In this document: positions 1-8,154 of the stretch, piece after piece | How positions within the stretch are numbered: the stretch's first letter is position 1 | Layout of the letters: each line of letters starts with the position of its first letter | Source of the DNA: Oleidesulfovibrio sp047973035 | GTDB lineage: Bacteria > Desulfobacterota > Desulfovibrionia > Desulfovibrionales > Desulfovibrionaceae | NCBI RefSeq assembly: GCF_047973035.1 | Contig: NZ_JBKEBF010000010.1 | Span: 1 to 64,000, forward strand | Direction: 5' to 3' | DNA length: 64,000 bases | Position numbers and translations under genes: made by a program | Notes under the pieces: model-generated | What the model was told of the DNA's origin: nothing | The model's database searches: none | Seen by the model: only the letters and a program-made list of their open reading frames with translations

Positions 1-2
1 CC

Positions 3-65
3 GTTTGCCGCAATGGAGAACAGTATCAGGAACTGTACAACTCATACTTCGCACTGGAAATGTAA
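3..65 (+). CDS. 3' end of a truncated gene (C-terminal 20 residues)
   Basis: The frame starting at base 3 is open to a TAA at 63-65 and encodes a C-terminus containing NGEQYQELYNSYF. This style of ending is common in family 3 solute-binding proteins (amino-acid ABC importers), but 20 residues are too few to assign a family. The rest of the gene lies left of the window. The assignment as coding rests only on the open frame and its protein-like composition. Confidence 0.4.
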   Translation, partial: VCRNGEQYQELYNSYFALEM

Positions 66-161
66 TTATAATCATAACGCTCGCTAGTTATTCGTGTACG
101 CTGTTATTCTGACCTCACTATGGCAGGTAAAAGTAACCAAACTTCCTTATAGGGGGGAGTC

Positions 162-2342
162 ATGACGACCAATATCTCCTTAAAACAAAAGATGATTGCC
201 TTCTGCATGGCCATTGGTCTCATTCCGTTTGCCGCAATGGGATACTACGCTTTCAGTCAGGCGGCTTCCAAACTGGAAGACCAGTACTTTAATCAGCTGA
301 CATCACTGCGGGCGACCAAGCAGCACACCGCGCAAGAGCTGATCGAAGGGTGGAAAGACGACATATCGCTACTTTCAAAGAACACCCTTGCAGCTACGTA
401 TATCGCAACGCTGCAGACCTACGCCGACTTACCTGAAGGCCACAGCGGTCCTGCGGTAAATATTGGTTCCAATGAGTATAAGGAGTTGTACAAGCAGGCT
501 GATCCGCACTTTTCTCCGTATGTAACAGAGAAAGGGTACTATGATACTTTTCTGGTTGGTACGGAAGGCCGCATTCTTTACACACAGGCCAAGGAATCTG
601 ACCTCGGTCAAAGCCTTGCCAGCGGGCCCCTTGCACAAAGCGGCATTGCCGATGCATGGCGTATGGCGCAAAAAGAATCTCTCGGTTTTTCAGACTTTAA
701 GCCGTATGCACCTTCGGCAGGCGATCCGGCAGCATTTATCGCCAAGCGTATCACAGTAGACGGCGCTCCCGCCGGTACTGTCGTGCTGCAGATTCCGCTT
801 GATCATATAAATAAGCTTATGCAGCTTCGGGACGGACTTGGAAAAACAGGCGAAACATATCTTATCGGCCCTGACAAGTTGATGCGTTCCGACTCATTCC
901 TTGACCCGACAAATCATTCCGTTGTGGCTTCGTTCAGAAATCCGCAAAAAGGCAAAGTTGATACCGTTGCCGCTCAAAAAGCACTTAATGACGAAAGCAA
1001 CACGGAAATAATCACCGACTACAACGGCCATCCCGTACTGTCTTCATTTGCCCCTCTCAACGTTCTTGCAGGGGTCCGGTGGGCCATCATCGCAGAAATC
1101 GACGAAGCCGAAGCCTTTGCCAGCGTATTTGCGCTACGCACAGCTCTGCTTATAGCAGGCGGCGTCATCATAGTGCTGGTGATAGGCGCAACACTGTTTA
1201 TTCTCCGGCGCGAACTGCTTACTCCGCTGAATGCAATTCAGGACTTTGCAGGTCAGGTGGCAGGCGGCAATCTGGACGCCACAGCCCGGGGCTCTTTCTC
1301 TGCGGAAATGGCTTCACTGCAAAACTCCATCACAACAATGGTCGGCTCGTTAAAGGAAAAAATGCATGAGGCCAACCTTAAAAGCGAAGAAGCGGCCAGA
1401 CAGGCGGCCAATGCGGAAAAAGCTCTTGATGAAGCCAGAATGCAACAGGAAAAAGTATCAAAACTCATCACGCACATGCAGGATCTTTCCGGCAGGGCGA
1501 ATACTATCGCCGAACGCATGTCCTCTGCTGCCGACGAACTGACGGCACAGGTCGATCAGGTAAGCAGCGGAGCATCAATCCAGCGCGACAGAATGCAGGA
1601 GACTGCAACTGCCATGGAGCAAATCAACGCCACGGTTACTGAAGTCGCGCAAAACTCGACCCTTGCCTCCTCCAGCTCCGGCGAAGCCCGTGATAAAGCG
1701 CAGCAGGGCGCCGGTATTGTTCAGCAAGCCATAAGGGCCATCGAAGAAGTAAACAACACCGCGCTGAGCCTTAAGGAAAGCATGGGATCACTGGGACAAC
1801 AGGCGGACTCAATCGGTCAGGTTATGACCGTTATCTCGGACATCGCAGACCAGACCAACCTGCTGGCGCTTAATGCCGCTATCGAAGCAGCCCGTGCTGG
1901 CGATGCAGGCAGAGGCTTTGCCGTAGTTGCCGATGAAGTGCGTAAACTGGCAGAAAAAACCATGAGTGCCACCAAGGAAGTCGGCGACAGAATTGCCAAC
2001 ATCCAGCAGGCTGCCGGTAAAAACATTGAAAGCGTGGACAAGGCTTTAAAAGCCATTGAAGAAGCGACCATGCAGGCAAACTCTTCCGGCGAAGCGCTGG
2101 ATTCCATTGTAGGCATGGCCAGTGATACTGCCCATCAGGTATCCAGCATTGCCACCGCGGCAGAAGAACAGGCCGCGGCAATGGAAGAGGTCAGCAGGTC
2201 GGTTGAAGAAGTAAACATGATCGTCAACGAAACTGCGGATGGCATGATGCAGGCCGCGGAAGCAGTGCAGGAGCTGGCAACACAAGCGACAGAGCTCCGT
2301 GACCTTATTCAGTCACTGGAAAGCGCAGGCAGAGAAGACTAG
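162..2342 (+). CDS. Methyl-accepting chemotaxis protein
   Basis: A 726-residue transmembrane chemoreceptor that would pass ligand information to CheA/CheW. Membrane helix 1 lies at about residues 10-32, followed by a periplasmic sensor of about 290 residues of dCache type. Helix 2 is at about 325-348, a HAMP linker at about 350-400, and a long cytoplasmic coiled coil follows. The conserved hairpin tip (ISDIADQTNLLALNAAIEAA, then GRGFAVVADEVRKLAEK) is at about 557-605. The start has a strong ribosome site (AGGGGGGAG). There is no CheR-tethering pentapeptide at the C-terminus. The gene is monocistronic, with its own terminator just downstream. The ligand cannot be read from the sequence. Confidence 0.93.
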   Translation: MTTNISLKQKMIAFCMAIGLIPFAAMGYYAFSQAASKLEDQYFNQLTSLRATKQHTAQELIEGWKDDISLLSKNTLAATYIATLQTYADLPEGHSGPAVNIGSNEYKELYKQADPHFSPYVTEKGYYDTFLVGTEGRILYTQAKESDLGQSLASGPLAQSGIADAWRMAQKESLGFSDFKPYAPSAGDPAAFIAKRITVDGAPAGTVVLQIPLDHINKLMQLRDGLGKTGETYLIGPDKLMRSDSFLDPTNHSVVASFRNPQKGKVDTVAAQKALNDESNTEIITDYNGHPVLSSFAPLNVLAGVRWAIIAEIDEAEAFASVFALRTALLIAGGVIIVLVIGATLFILRRELLTPLNAIQDFAGQVAGGNLDATARGSFSAEMASLQNSITTMVGSLKEKMHEANLKSEEAARQAANAEKALDEARMQQEKVSKLITHMQDLSGRANTIAERMSSAADELTAQVDQVSSGASIQRDRMQETATAMEQINATVTEVAQNSTLASSSSGEARDKAQQGAGIVQQAIRAIEEVNNTALSLKESMGSLGQQADSIGQVMTVISDIADQTNLLALNAAIEAARAGDAGRGFAVVADEVRKLAEKTMSATKEVGDRIANIQQAAGKNIESVDKALKAIEEATMQANSSGEALDSIVGMASDTAHQVSSIATAAEEQAAAMEEVSRSVEEVNMIVNETADGMMQAAEAVQELATQATELRDLIQSLESAGRED

Positions 2343-2374
2343 CTGCCACCCAGGCCCGCACTCAGGACAACTCT

Positions 2375-2399
2375 GGCCGCCCCTCGGGGCGGCCTTTTT
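2375..2399 (+). terminator. Rho-independent terminator of the chemoreceptor gene
   Basis: GGCCGCCCC, a two-base loop and GGGGCGGCC form a perfect 9-bp stem followed by five T residues on the plus strand, 32 bases after the chemoreceptor stop codon. Confidence 0.9.
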
Positions 2400-2473
2400 A
2401 TATCCATGGATATCAGCCGGACGGATACAGCTATATCCTTAAGCTGCAACCGGCAGGCATTATCCGGCATACA

Positions 2474-3817
2474 TTATGTTCCGGCCTTTTCAGAACCTCT
2501 GATTACAGAAGGAAGTCGGGCTGCATCAGCATCTCTGCTGCCGTTCTCGATTTCCTGCAGCACTCCCAGCAGCTTATCCGCACGGGCTTTCAAGTCACCC
2601 CCGTTATCAGATAATTTTTTCAGTTCTGCTCGTGCAAGGTCCCAGTCGCCTTCATTCCATGCCAGAACAGCAAGAACCCACTGTGCCTTGGATGCCAGCT
2701 TTCCCCCTTTTGCAGCAAGGCTGGTGAATATGGAGCGCGCTTCCTCAATACGTTGCATACGCATCAGAATATTGCCCTTGAAAAAAAGACGCTTATCTGA
2801 CGGAGCCTGCTTTAATACGCTATTGATCTGCTCCAACGCAGCAGAAAGGTCACCGCCGCGCGCCAGTGTTACCGCAAGACTGTCCAGCATTTCAGGTGTG
2901 GGCGGAGCATCCCCTATCAGCCTTGCTCCCAAGGACGGTGCCCCCAATGAACAATACAGCGATGCCAGCTGCGCGGATTCTCTTTTGCTGGGCGGCGCCA
3001 GCTTATACGCAACTTCGTAAGTTGCTGCCGCTTTTTCCCGCAGCCCCTGACGAAAGTAGACAAACCCGAGCATGCGCCAGACCTTTGCGTCTTCCGGATA
3101 AATGCGTACAGCGTTTCTCAGCACCTCTGCAGCCTGCGCTTCTTTTTTGTCATGCATTAGGCATTGGCTCAACAGGATATGCCAGTCGCGCTTTGCCTTC
3201 TCGTGTGCCACCAGCGGCAGCAGGATGCCTGCTGCCTTGCCGTATTGTTCCGCGCGGGCATAAAAAACTGCAGCAGTATAGGCCAGTAGCACCTGCTTGC
3301 TGTCTGACAGACTGTAAGCAGCCATATATGCTTCGGCGGCTTCTACCGGCTTATCTAGCTGATATAATGCAGAGCCGAGATTCTGCGCCAGAGCAATGCT
3401 TTCCGGATATGCCGCAAAGCCTTCCCGCAAAATATTGACTGCCAGATCGGCTCTGTCCATCTGCAACAGCACCAGACCGTACAGCTCATAGCCATACAGA
3501 TGCTTTTGCGAATGCCCGCGAAAGTACCTGCCAAGCAGCTCGGCAGCTTCCGGTAAGCGTTTTTTGTCCAGATGCTCTTTCGCTCTGGTAAACATATCAT
3601 ACTCAAAGGAAGTTACCGGACGCCCGGCGGCATGCGCATCCTGCACTGCCGGTGCAAAAAACATCAGCACCGCCGCTGTAACCAGTCCGGTCACCAGTCG
3701 AATCAACATCATGGGAACCTGTCTGCGCAAAAAACCGGCAACAGCCCCCTGCGGTAAAAAGACTTCCGCCTTCGCCAAACTGTGGCAGCCTGTCGTTATG
3801 GTAATATCACTCATCAT
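2474..3817 (-). CDS. TPR-repeat protein of the TonB2-type cluster
   Basis: A 447-residue protein with one hydrophobic segment at about residues 37-58 ending in an Ala-X-Ala-like site, followed by tandem tetratricopeptide repeats over about residues 68-420. It is the last gene of the DUF3450-TtpC-ExbB-ExbD-TonB run, 19 bases after tonB. A TPR protein in this place recurs in TonB2-type systems and is presumed to be a periplasmic scaffold. The start at 3817 is chosen because GGGAGCAGGG precedes it. Met36 at 3712 would give a cleaner signal peptide but lacks a good ribosome site. No enzymatic motif is visible. Confidence 0.8.
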   Translation of the reverse strand: MMSDITITTGCHSLAKAEVFLPQGAVAGFLRRQVPMMLIRLVTGLVTAAVLMFFAPAVQDAHAAGRPVTSFEYDMFTRAKEHLDKKRLPEAAELLGRYFRGHSQKHLYGYELYGLVLLQMDRADLAVNILREGFAAYPESIALAQNLGSALYQLDKPVEAAEAYMAAYSLSDSKQVLLAYTAAVFYARAEQYGKAAGILLPLVAHEKAKRDWHILLSQCLMHDKKEAQAAEVLRNAVRIYPEDAKVWRMLGFVYFRQGLREKAAATYEVAYKLAPPSKRESAQLASLYCSLGAPSLGARLIGDAPPTPEMLDSLAVTLARGGDLSAALEQINSVLKQAPSDKRLFFKGNILMRMQRIEEARSIFTSLAAKGGKLASKAQWVLAVLAWNEGDWDLARAELKKLSDNGGDLKARADKLLGVLQEIENGSRDADAARLPSVIRGSEKAGT

Positions 3818-3836
3818 AGTTAACCCTGCTCCCTGC

Positions 3837-4508
3837 CTATCTGCTCAGAGAGAACGAAAAAGGCTGGTCTGCGATGCACTGAACAGCTTTACCGTCAACC
3901 TTGCAGGGTACAAAACGCCACTGCATCACAGTCTCTTTTGCCGCTTCATAAAAAGCTTCTTTTCCGGACTGCGGGTCCACCGGTGTGGCTTTGCCTACGG
4001 TGCCGTCCTCGCGCAGCAGAATGCGCAAGGTAACTGTGCATTCTGTTCCCAGACGCTTTGCCTTGATCGGGTACAAAGGTGCAGGCGTGTACAACGGGCG
4101 CGGCTGTTCATCCACTTCACCCAAGGTCAAAGCCCCGCCGGAAGGGCTGCTCAGCCCGCCAGCCGCGGCCATGGAAGGCACGCCGCTTACAGGAGCCGTT
4201 CCTGCCACTTCGGGTGCAAAATCCATTTCCATACTGGGCATATCCATTTCCAGCGCGGGAGAATCCATAGACATTTCCAGTTGAGCCACATGTTCCAGAG
4301 GCTGAACCTGCTGCACATCCTGCGTGGCAAAAGTCTGTTCTTCCTGCACCGGAGCATCTCTAAACGAGGATAATTTTACAGCACCATGCAGGACGGGCTT
4401 TTCCACAGCCCGGCGAGGAGACGTACCTGCCAGCAGAAACAACAGCAGGAAAACTGTTACGCCGATGCCCCCGAAAGCAGCCAACACTACAGTTCCTGCT
4501 TTTTTCAT
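3837..4508 (-). CDS. tonB: TonB-family energy transducer
   Basis: A 223-residue protein with a single N-terminal membrane anchor (about residues 5-27), a periplasmic spacer rich in Met, Glu and Ser rather than Pro-Lys repeats, and a C-terminal TonB domain (about 140-223) containing PLYPIKAKRLG and a WRFVPCKVDGK strand. TonB carries proton-motive energy from ExbB/ExbD to outer-membrane receptors. The start at 4508 shares ATGA with the exbD stop; the longer frame to 4559 lies inside exbD and is rejected. The short, proline-poor spacer is typical of TonB2-type proteins. Two Cys in the C-terminal domain (near positions 160 and 205) could form a disulfide. Confidence 0.9.
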   Translation of the reverse strand: MKKAGTVVLAAFGGIGVTVFLLLFLLAGTSPRRAVEKPVLHGAVKLSSFRDAPVQEEQTFATQDVQQVQPLEHVAQLEMSMDSPALEMDMPSMEMDFAPEVAGTAPVSGVPSMAAAGGLSSPSGGALTLGEVDEQPRPLYTPAPLYPIKAKRLGTECTVTLRILLREDGTVGKATPVDPQSGKEAFYEAAKETVMQWRFVPCKVDGKAVQCIADQPFSFSLSR

Positions 4509-4909
4509 GAAGCTTCCTTGGTGGCTACGCTTACATCCCGCACACCCGCCATCCTGCACATATCAATCACTTTTACCAGCACGCCGGAGTTTGACTGCAC
4601 ATCTGCAGCCACAATGACGGCCAGATTTTCTTTTTCTGCCAGCAGACGGTCCATATGAGCGCTGAGGGTACGGATATCCACGGTGTCACCCTCCAGCCAC
4701 AACACGTTATCGCTGTCGATACCCACCACAACCTGTACCTGCTGTGCCTCACCGGTGCTGGCTGCAGGGCGCTCCACCACCACGCCGGATTCTTTGATAA
4801 AACTTGTGGATACTATGAAAAATATTAACAGGATAAACACCATGTCAATCATAGGTGTAAGGTCGATATCGTTGACCACTTCATCCTGAGAGGAGCGACG
4901 CCACCTCAT
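4505..4909 (-). CDS. exbD: ExbD-type biopolymer transport protein
   Basis: A 134-residue protein with one N-terminal transmembrane helix and a periplasmic domain. The motif NDIDLTPMIDMVFILLIFFI contains the conserved membrane Asp thought to carry protons in ExbD/TolR proteins. It works with the adjacent ExbB to energise TonB. The start at 4909 overlaps the exbB stop as TAATG and has a strong ribosome site (GGAGGTGCATA), so the 7-residue longer reading is rejected. Translation is coupled on both sides. Confidence 0.92.
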   Translation of the reverse strand: MRWRRSSQDEVVNDIDLTPMIDMVFILLIFFIVSTSFIKESGVVVERPAASTGEAQQVQVVVGIDSDNVLWLEGDTVDIRTLSAHMDRLLAEKENLAVIVAADVQSNSGVLVKVIDMCRMAGVRDVSVATKEAS

Positions 4910-5862
4910 TATGCACCTCCGTCGGGGCAAGGGCCGTTGCTGTTGAACATCGCGCCGGAATTCTCTGACCGCAGGGAGATGGAACGAAGCGTGTTCCGCA
5001 ACTTACGTGTCTTGCGATACAGCACGCCGCCAGCCAGCAGGCTGGGGATGGCTACCAGCAGGCCGCCCTGTGTGGTTACAAGCGCTTTTGAAATACCTTC
5101 TGTCAGGGCCGCATTGCTGGCATTGCCAGCCTCTGCCAAGGCGCGGAAGGTGCCTATCATGCCTTCAACCGTGCCCAGCAGCCCAAGCAGCGGAGCAAGT
5201 GACGCAAGCAGCAGAATGGTTCCCACATTCTTGCTGAACTGCCTCATGGCAATGTCCATGTGCGCTCTGACAATCCGTTTGCGCAGACGCCCACTGATGC
5301 CGCTTTGATCAAGCACACGGCAGAACAGCCTATGCTGTTCCACAACACCCCTGCCGGTGCTTGTGTCCGCACCTCCGTCCGTGCCCCTTTCCGGGCGGGA
5401 ACCTTGCACTCCGCAACTGGCAGCTCCTTCTGCACGAAGCATAGAGTCGCTCGCATCCGCCGCAACAATCGGTGGTAAACGATTGCCAACCTGTACGGAC
5501 ACACCGGTATCAGCGGTATGCTCCGGCAATGTTCTTTCAGATAAAGGCTTCCTGCCGGCAGATGGTGTGGCAGGGTCAGATAATCCTCCGGAGACACTAT
5601 GACTTGCCGTATCAACAACGTTACCGCTGGCTCTGTTCATTGAACAAAAAGCGGGGGCAGTGCCCGCATCCGCACCTGAACCGGCATCCGGCGAACTCTC
5701 CATACCCCGGCTCTGCTTTGCTGCATCACGCAGCGCCACTGCGGTCAGGATAATAAGCGTCCAAACCCAGATGCACAGAATTCCAAGAAGCGCCAGAATA
5801 CCTGCACCGGCTGACAACGACTTGAGCCCGACGGATATTCCGCCAAGAATGTCGCCTGCCAT
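4909..5862 (-). CDS. exbB: ExbB/TolQ/MotA-family proton channel with an unusual insertion
   Basis: A 317-residue inner-membrane protein with a first helix at about residues 18-42 and the conserved ExbB/TolQ core near the C-terminus (LGLLGTVEGMIGTFRAL, then GISKALVTTQGGLLVAIP). Between the first helix and the core lies about 125 residues of low-complexity, Ser/Gly/Ala/Thr-rich sequence (about 45-170). Family members of this type are usually about 170-240 residues long, so this is an insertion. The start overlaps the upstream stop as TAATG after GGAGGTAAGG. It forms the channel with ExbD and probably with the TtpC-like subunit upstream. Confidence 0.88.
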   Translation of the reverse strand: MAGDILGGISVGLKSLSAGAGILALLGILCIWVWTLIILTAVALRDAAKQSRGMESSPDAGSGADAGTAPAFCSMNRASGNVVDTASHSVSGGLSDPATPSAGRKPLSERTLPEHTADTGVSVQVGNRLPPIVAADASDSMLRAEGAASCGVQGSRPERGTDGGADTSTGRGVVEQHRLFCRVLDQSGISGRLRKRIVRAHMDIAMRQFSKNVGTILLLASLAPLLGLLGTVEGMIGTFRALAEAGNASNAALTEGISKALVTTQGGLLVAIPSLLAGGVLYRKTRKLRNTLRSISLRSENSGAMFNSNGPCPDGGA

Positions 5863-7292
5863 TATGCCTTACCTCCGCTTGCACCGGCGGCAATAAGCGA
5901 TGTTCCGGCGGCTTCCATGTCCAGCATGATGGTATTGACGCGGCGGGTAAGAAAATGGTGGCAGAGCAGCAGCGGAATAGCCACCAGCAGGCCCATCTCC
6001 GTAGTCAGCAATGCTTCGGAAATACCGGCAGAAAGCAGCTTGGGGTCGCCGTTGCCGTGGGCGGTGATGACACGGAATGTCTGAATAATGCCGGATACAG
6101 TTCCCAGCAGCCCCAGAAGCGGAGAGATGGCAGCCAACACTCTGAGAGTCTGTAAAAAGCGCTCCAGAGGCGGCAATTCATCCAACATGGCTTCTTCGAG
6201 ACGTCGCTCCATCAGTTCAGGCGATGTTCTGTCAGCCTGTTCAGCTTCCTTGCTGCCGCCGTTGCCGTTCAGGATGCGCCCCACAACGCGTTCCGCAGGC
6301 GATGCCGCACCGGCGTATTCTGCACGCATTCTGAAAGCCCCTGCACCCAGCACCTTTGCCACAACCTGCTTTCCGTTTATGCGGACACGACTAAGCGTAA
6401 AGACACGTTCAGACACCAGCAGTATTCCCACAACGCCGATGAGCAAAATAGGCCACAGGAAAAGACCGCCTTCCATAACAGTAGTAAGCAGCGTGTGACG
6501 CTTCGGCGGGTCTGCCAGCAGCTTGCCGCCGGAAAGGTCTGCCGGAATCGCTATTGTTGCGCCGTCCGGCGCTGTAAAAGCATTACGAACCAGTTCCGCC
6601 TCGTTATTATCCGGCTTATAGGCGGCAGCCTGCGGCAACGAAGCAGCGTCGCGCTGCAAAAGGAATCCTGTTTCTTCTCCTGCTGCGTAGGCTGCCTGCA
6701 ATGCTCCCAGATGCAGAACGTCCACCATCCGGCTGCTGCCATCACGCACATGTACAAACTGACGCACACGCACCAGCTTGCCGCCGGCATTAATCGAAGC
6801 CTGAAGGGCTGCCAGCAGAAATTCCACGTCGCCAAGCGAAGGAAAGCGTTCAGGCTCTGCCATCAGGGCCAGTTTTTCCCGCCATCCGGCGTCAAGGCCT
6901 TGCGCATCAAACATCGGCCCTGCGGCAAGCAGCACTCCTGCATTATCCCGCACCGAGTTCTGAATCTTACGCCGCACCGCTTCCTTACTTTTCAACTCTT
7001 CCTCAAGAGAAAACTGTTGCTTTCGCAACGAGGCAAGTCTGTTCTGCAACTCCGAAGCGCGACTCTTCTTTGCATTGACGCTGGCGGTCAGTGTTGCCAG
7101 TTCTTCTTTCAGCCCAGCGCGCTGCTCTTCCATACTGCGCATCACCGCCCGGGCGTTTTCGCTTGTCACACGTTTCACTTCGCTGGCATCTTCGGCAATG
7201 CGGCCAAGTGAAGTGCCGTTTCCGGTAGAAGCAGCCAGCACCGTACCAACTGCCAGAAAAAAGACACAAAGGGTTATGGCCAGAGTACGCAT
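5862..7292 (-). CDS. TtpC-like long ExbB/MotA/TolQ protein with periplasmic coiled coil
   Basis: A 476-residue protein with a signal peptide (about residues 1-20), a predicted coiled coil (about 35-120), a periplasmic region to about 265, a membrane helix near 270-292, and a C-terminal ExbB/TolQ core (LLGLLGTVSGIIQTFRVIT, then GISEALLTTEMGLLVAIPL). This matches TtpC, the fourth component of Vibrio TonB2 systems, which is needed with TonB2-ExbB2-ExbD2 for some siderophores. It overlaps the DUF3450 stop as TAATG after GGGGAGGTGAAA. Two ExbB-type channels in a row are the hallmark of this system. Confidence 0.87.
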   Translation of the reverse strand: MRTLAITLCVFFLAVGTVLAASTGNGTSLGRIAEDASEVKRVTSENARAVMRSMEEQRAGLKEELATLTASVNAKKSRASELQNRLASLRKQQFSLEEELKSKEAVRRKIQNSVRDNAGVLLAAGPMFDAQGLDAGWREKLALMAEPERFPSLGDVEFLLAALQASINAGGKLVRVRQFVHVRDGSSRMVDVLHLGALQAAYAAGEETGFLLQRDAASLPQAAAYKPDNNEAELVRNAFTAPDGATIAIPADLSGGKLLADPPKRHTLLTTVMEGGLFLWPILLIGVVGILLVSERVFTLSRVRINGKQVVAKVLGAGAFRMRAEYAGAASPAERVVGRILNGNGGSKEAEQADRTSPELMERRLEEAMLDELPPLERFLQTLRVLAAISPLLGLLGTVSGIIQTFRVITAHGNGDPKLLSAGISEALLTTEMGLLVAIPLLLCHHFLTRRVNTIMLDMEAAGTSLIAAGASGGKA

Positions 7293-8071
7293 TATTTCAC
7301 CTCCCCGAACGGCAACACTGGCAACTGAAGCACGCTGCCGGACTCAAGCATAGTCACAGCCTGCTGCACTGCGGGAACCTGTCCGGCATCAACAGTTACA
7401 AACCCTTGCCCCCGCTGCCAGCGCCATGCACTTGCACCGTCCGGCGACAGCGCAAACAGCCCGACTCTGCCAAACCGCAGCAGCCGGACGTTACGGGATT
7501 CACCAGCAACGGTAATTGCCCCTGCGGTCACTTCCACATCGGTACCGTAGGCAAGCTCAACCTGCAGTGCCTCCAATGTGCGGCGCAGCTTTTCAGCCCC
7601 TGTCAGTTCATAGTCGTCCGCAGTGGCACGCAAAAAGCGCAGGCGACTTTCGCGCTCCTGTTGCAGAAACGGCGCATCCTGCCGGACAAAGCTGTCCAGC
7701 GCATCAATGTACTTAACCAGCACGCCTTCCAGTTCCGCCTCCATGCGCACCAGCTCATCGCGGGTCTTTGTCAGCTCGTCCACACGGTCACTTGCCGTAT
7801 TCACGTAGCGGGTAAAAGTAGTTACCTGCAGTGCATACCAAGCCTCTTCCAGCCGTGCCTGCCGGATTTTTTCCTGCAGCGACGCCTGTTCCCGTTCCCA
7901 CTCCGAGCCCTGTTCATGAACTTTTTTTTCAATGGCAATGGTAGAGGTTACCGTTTCCACAACTGTCTCTGGCGAGGCGGCTCGTGCAGTAGACGGAGCC
8001 ACGGACAACAGGCCGAAAAACACCGGCAGACAAATTTTACCTGCAAGGCTTACTAGATTTATTTTTTTCAT
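7292..8071 (-). CDS. DUF3450 periplasmic coiled-coil protein
   Basis: A 259-residue protein with a signal peptide (about residues 1-31, ending TARA), a long helical coiled-coil region (about 40-150) and a C-terminal globular part containing WRWQRGQGF. DUF3450 proteins almost always sit just upstream of TtpC-like ExbB genes and are thought to act in the periplasm with the TonB2 complex; the biochemical role is unknown. It is the first gene of the TonB2 run. It lies 83 bases after yejF with only a hairpin between, so read-through from the yej operon is possible. The ribosome site is weak. Confidence 0.85.
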   Translation of the reverse strand: MKKINLVSLAGKICLPVFFGLLSVAPSTARAASPETVVETVTSTIAIEKKVHEQGSEWEREQASLQEKIRQARLEEAWYALQVTTFTRYVNTASDRVDELTKTRDELVRMEAELEGVLVKYIDALDSFVRQDAPFLQQERESRLRFLRATADDYELTGAEKLRRTLEALQVELAYGTDVEVTAGAITVAGESRNVRLLRFGRVGLFALSPDGASAWRWQRGQGFVTVDAGQVPAVQQAVTMLESGSVLQLPVLPFGEVK

Positions 8072-8091
8072 AGAAACATTCCATTCTGTCC

Positions 8092-8141
8092 GGCTTTGTC
8101 AGACGTTACCGCACTGTTGTCCGCAAACGTCTGGCAAAGCC
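8092..8141 (-). other. Intercistronic stem-loop between yejF and the DUF3450 gene
   Basis: Arms at 8092-8107 and 8126-8141 pair over 16 bases with one G-U pair (GGCTTTGTCAGACGTT against AACGTCTGGCAAAGCC). No T-run follows on the minus strand, so it is not a classical terminator. It may stabilise the yej transcript or partly attenuate read-through into the TonB2 genes. Confidence 0.6.
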
Positions 8142-8154
8142 GCTCTTCTATTTT

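Noticed and set aside
1..240. Exact 16-base direct repeat (1-16 and 225-240)
   Set aside because: One 16-base match is near the number expected by chance in a 64-kb sequence, the copies lie in different coding contexts, and no other repeat structure is present.
3564..4373. 269-codon plus-strand frame opposite the TPR and tonB genes
   Set aside because: Antisense shadow crossing two genes, with Arg/Cys/His-rich non-protein-like composition.
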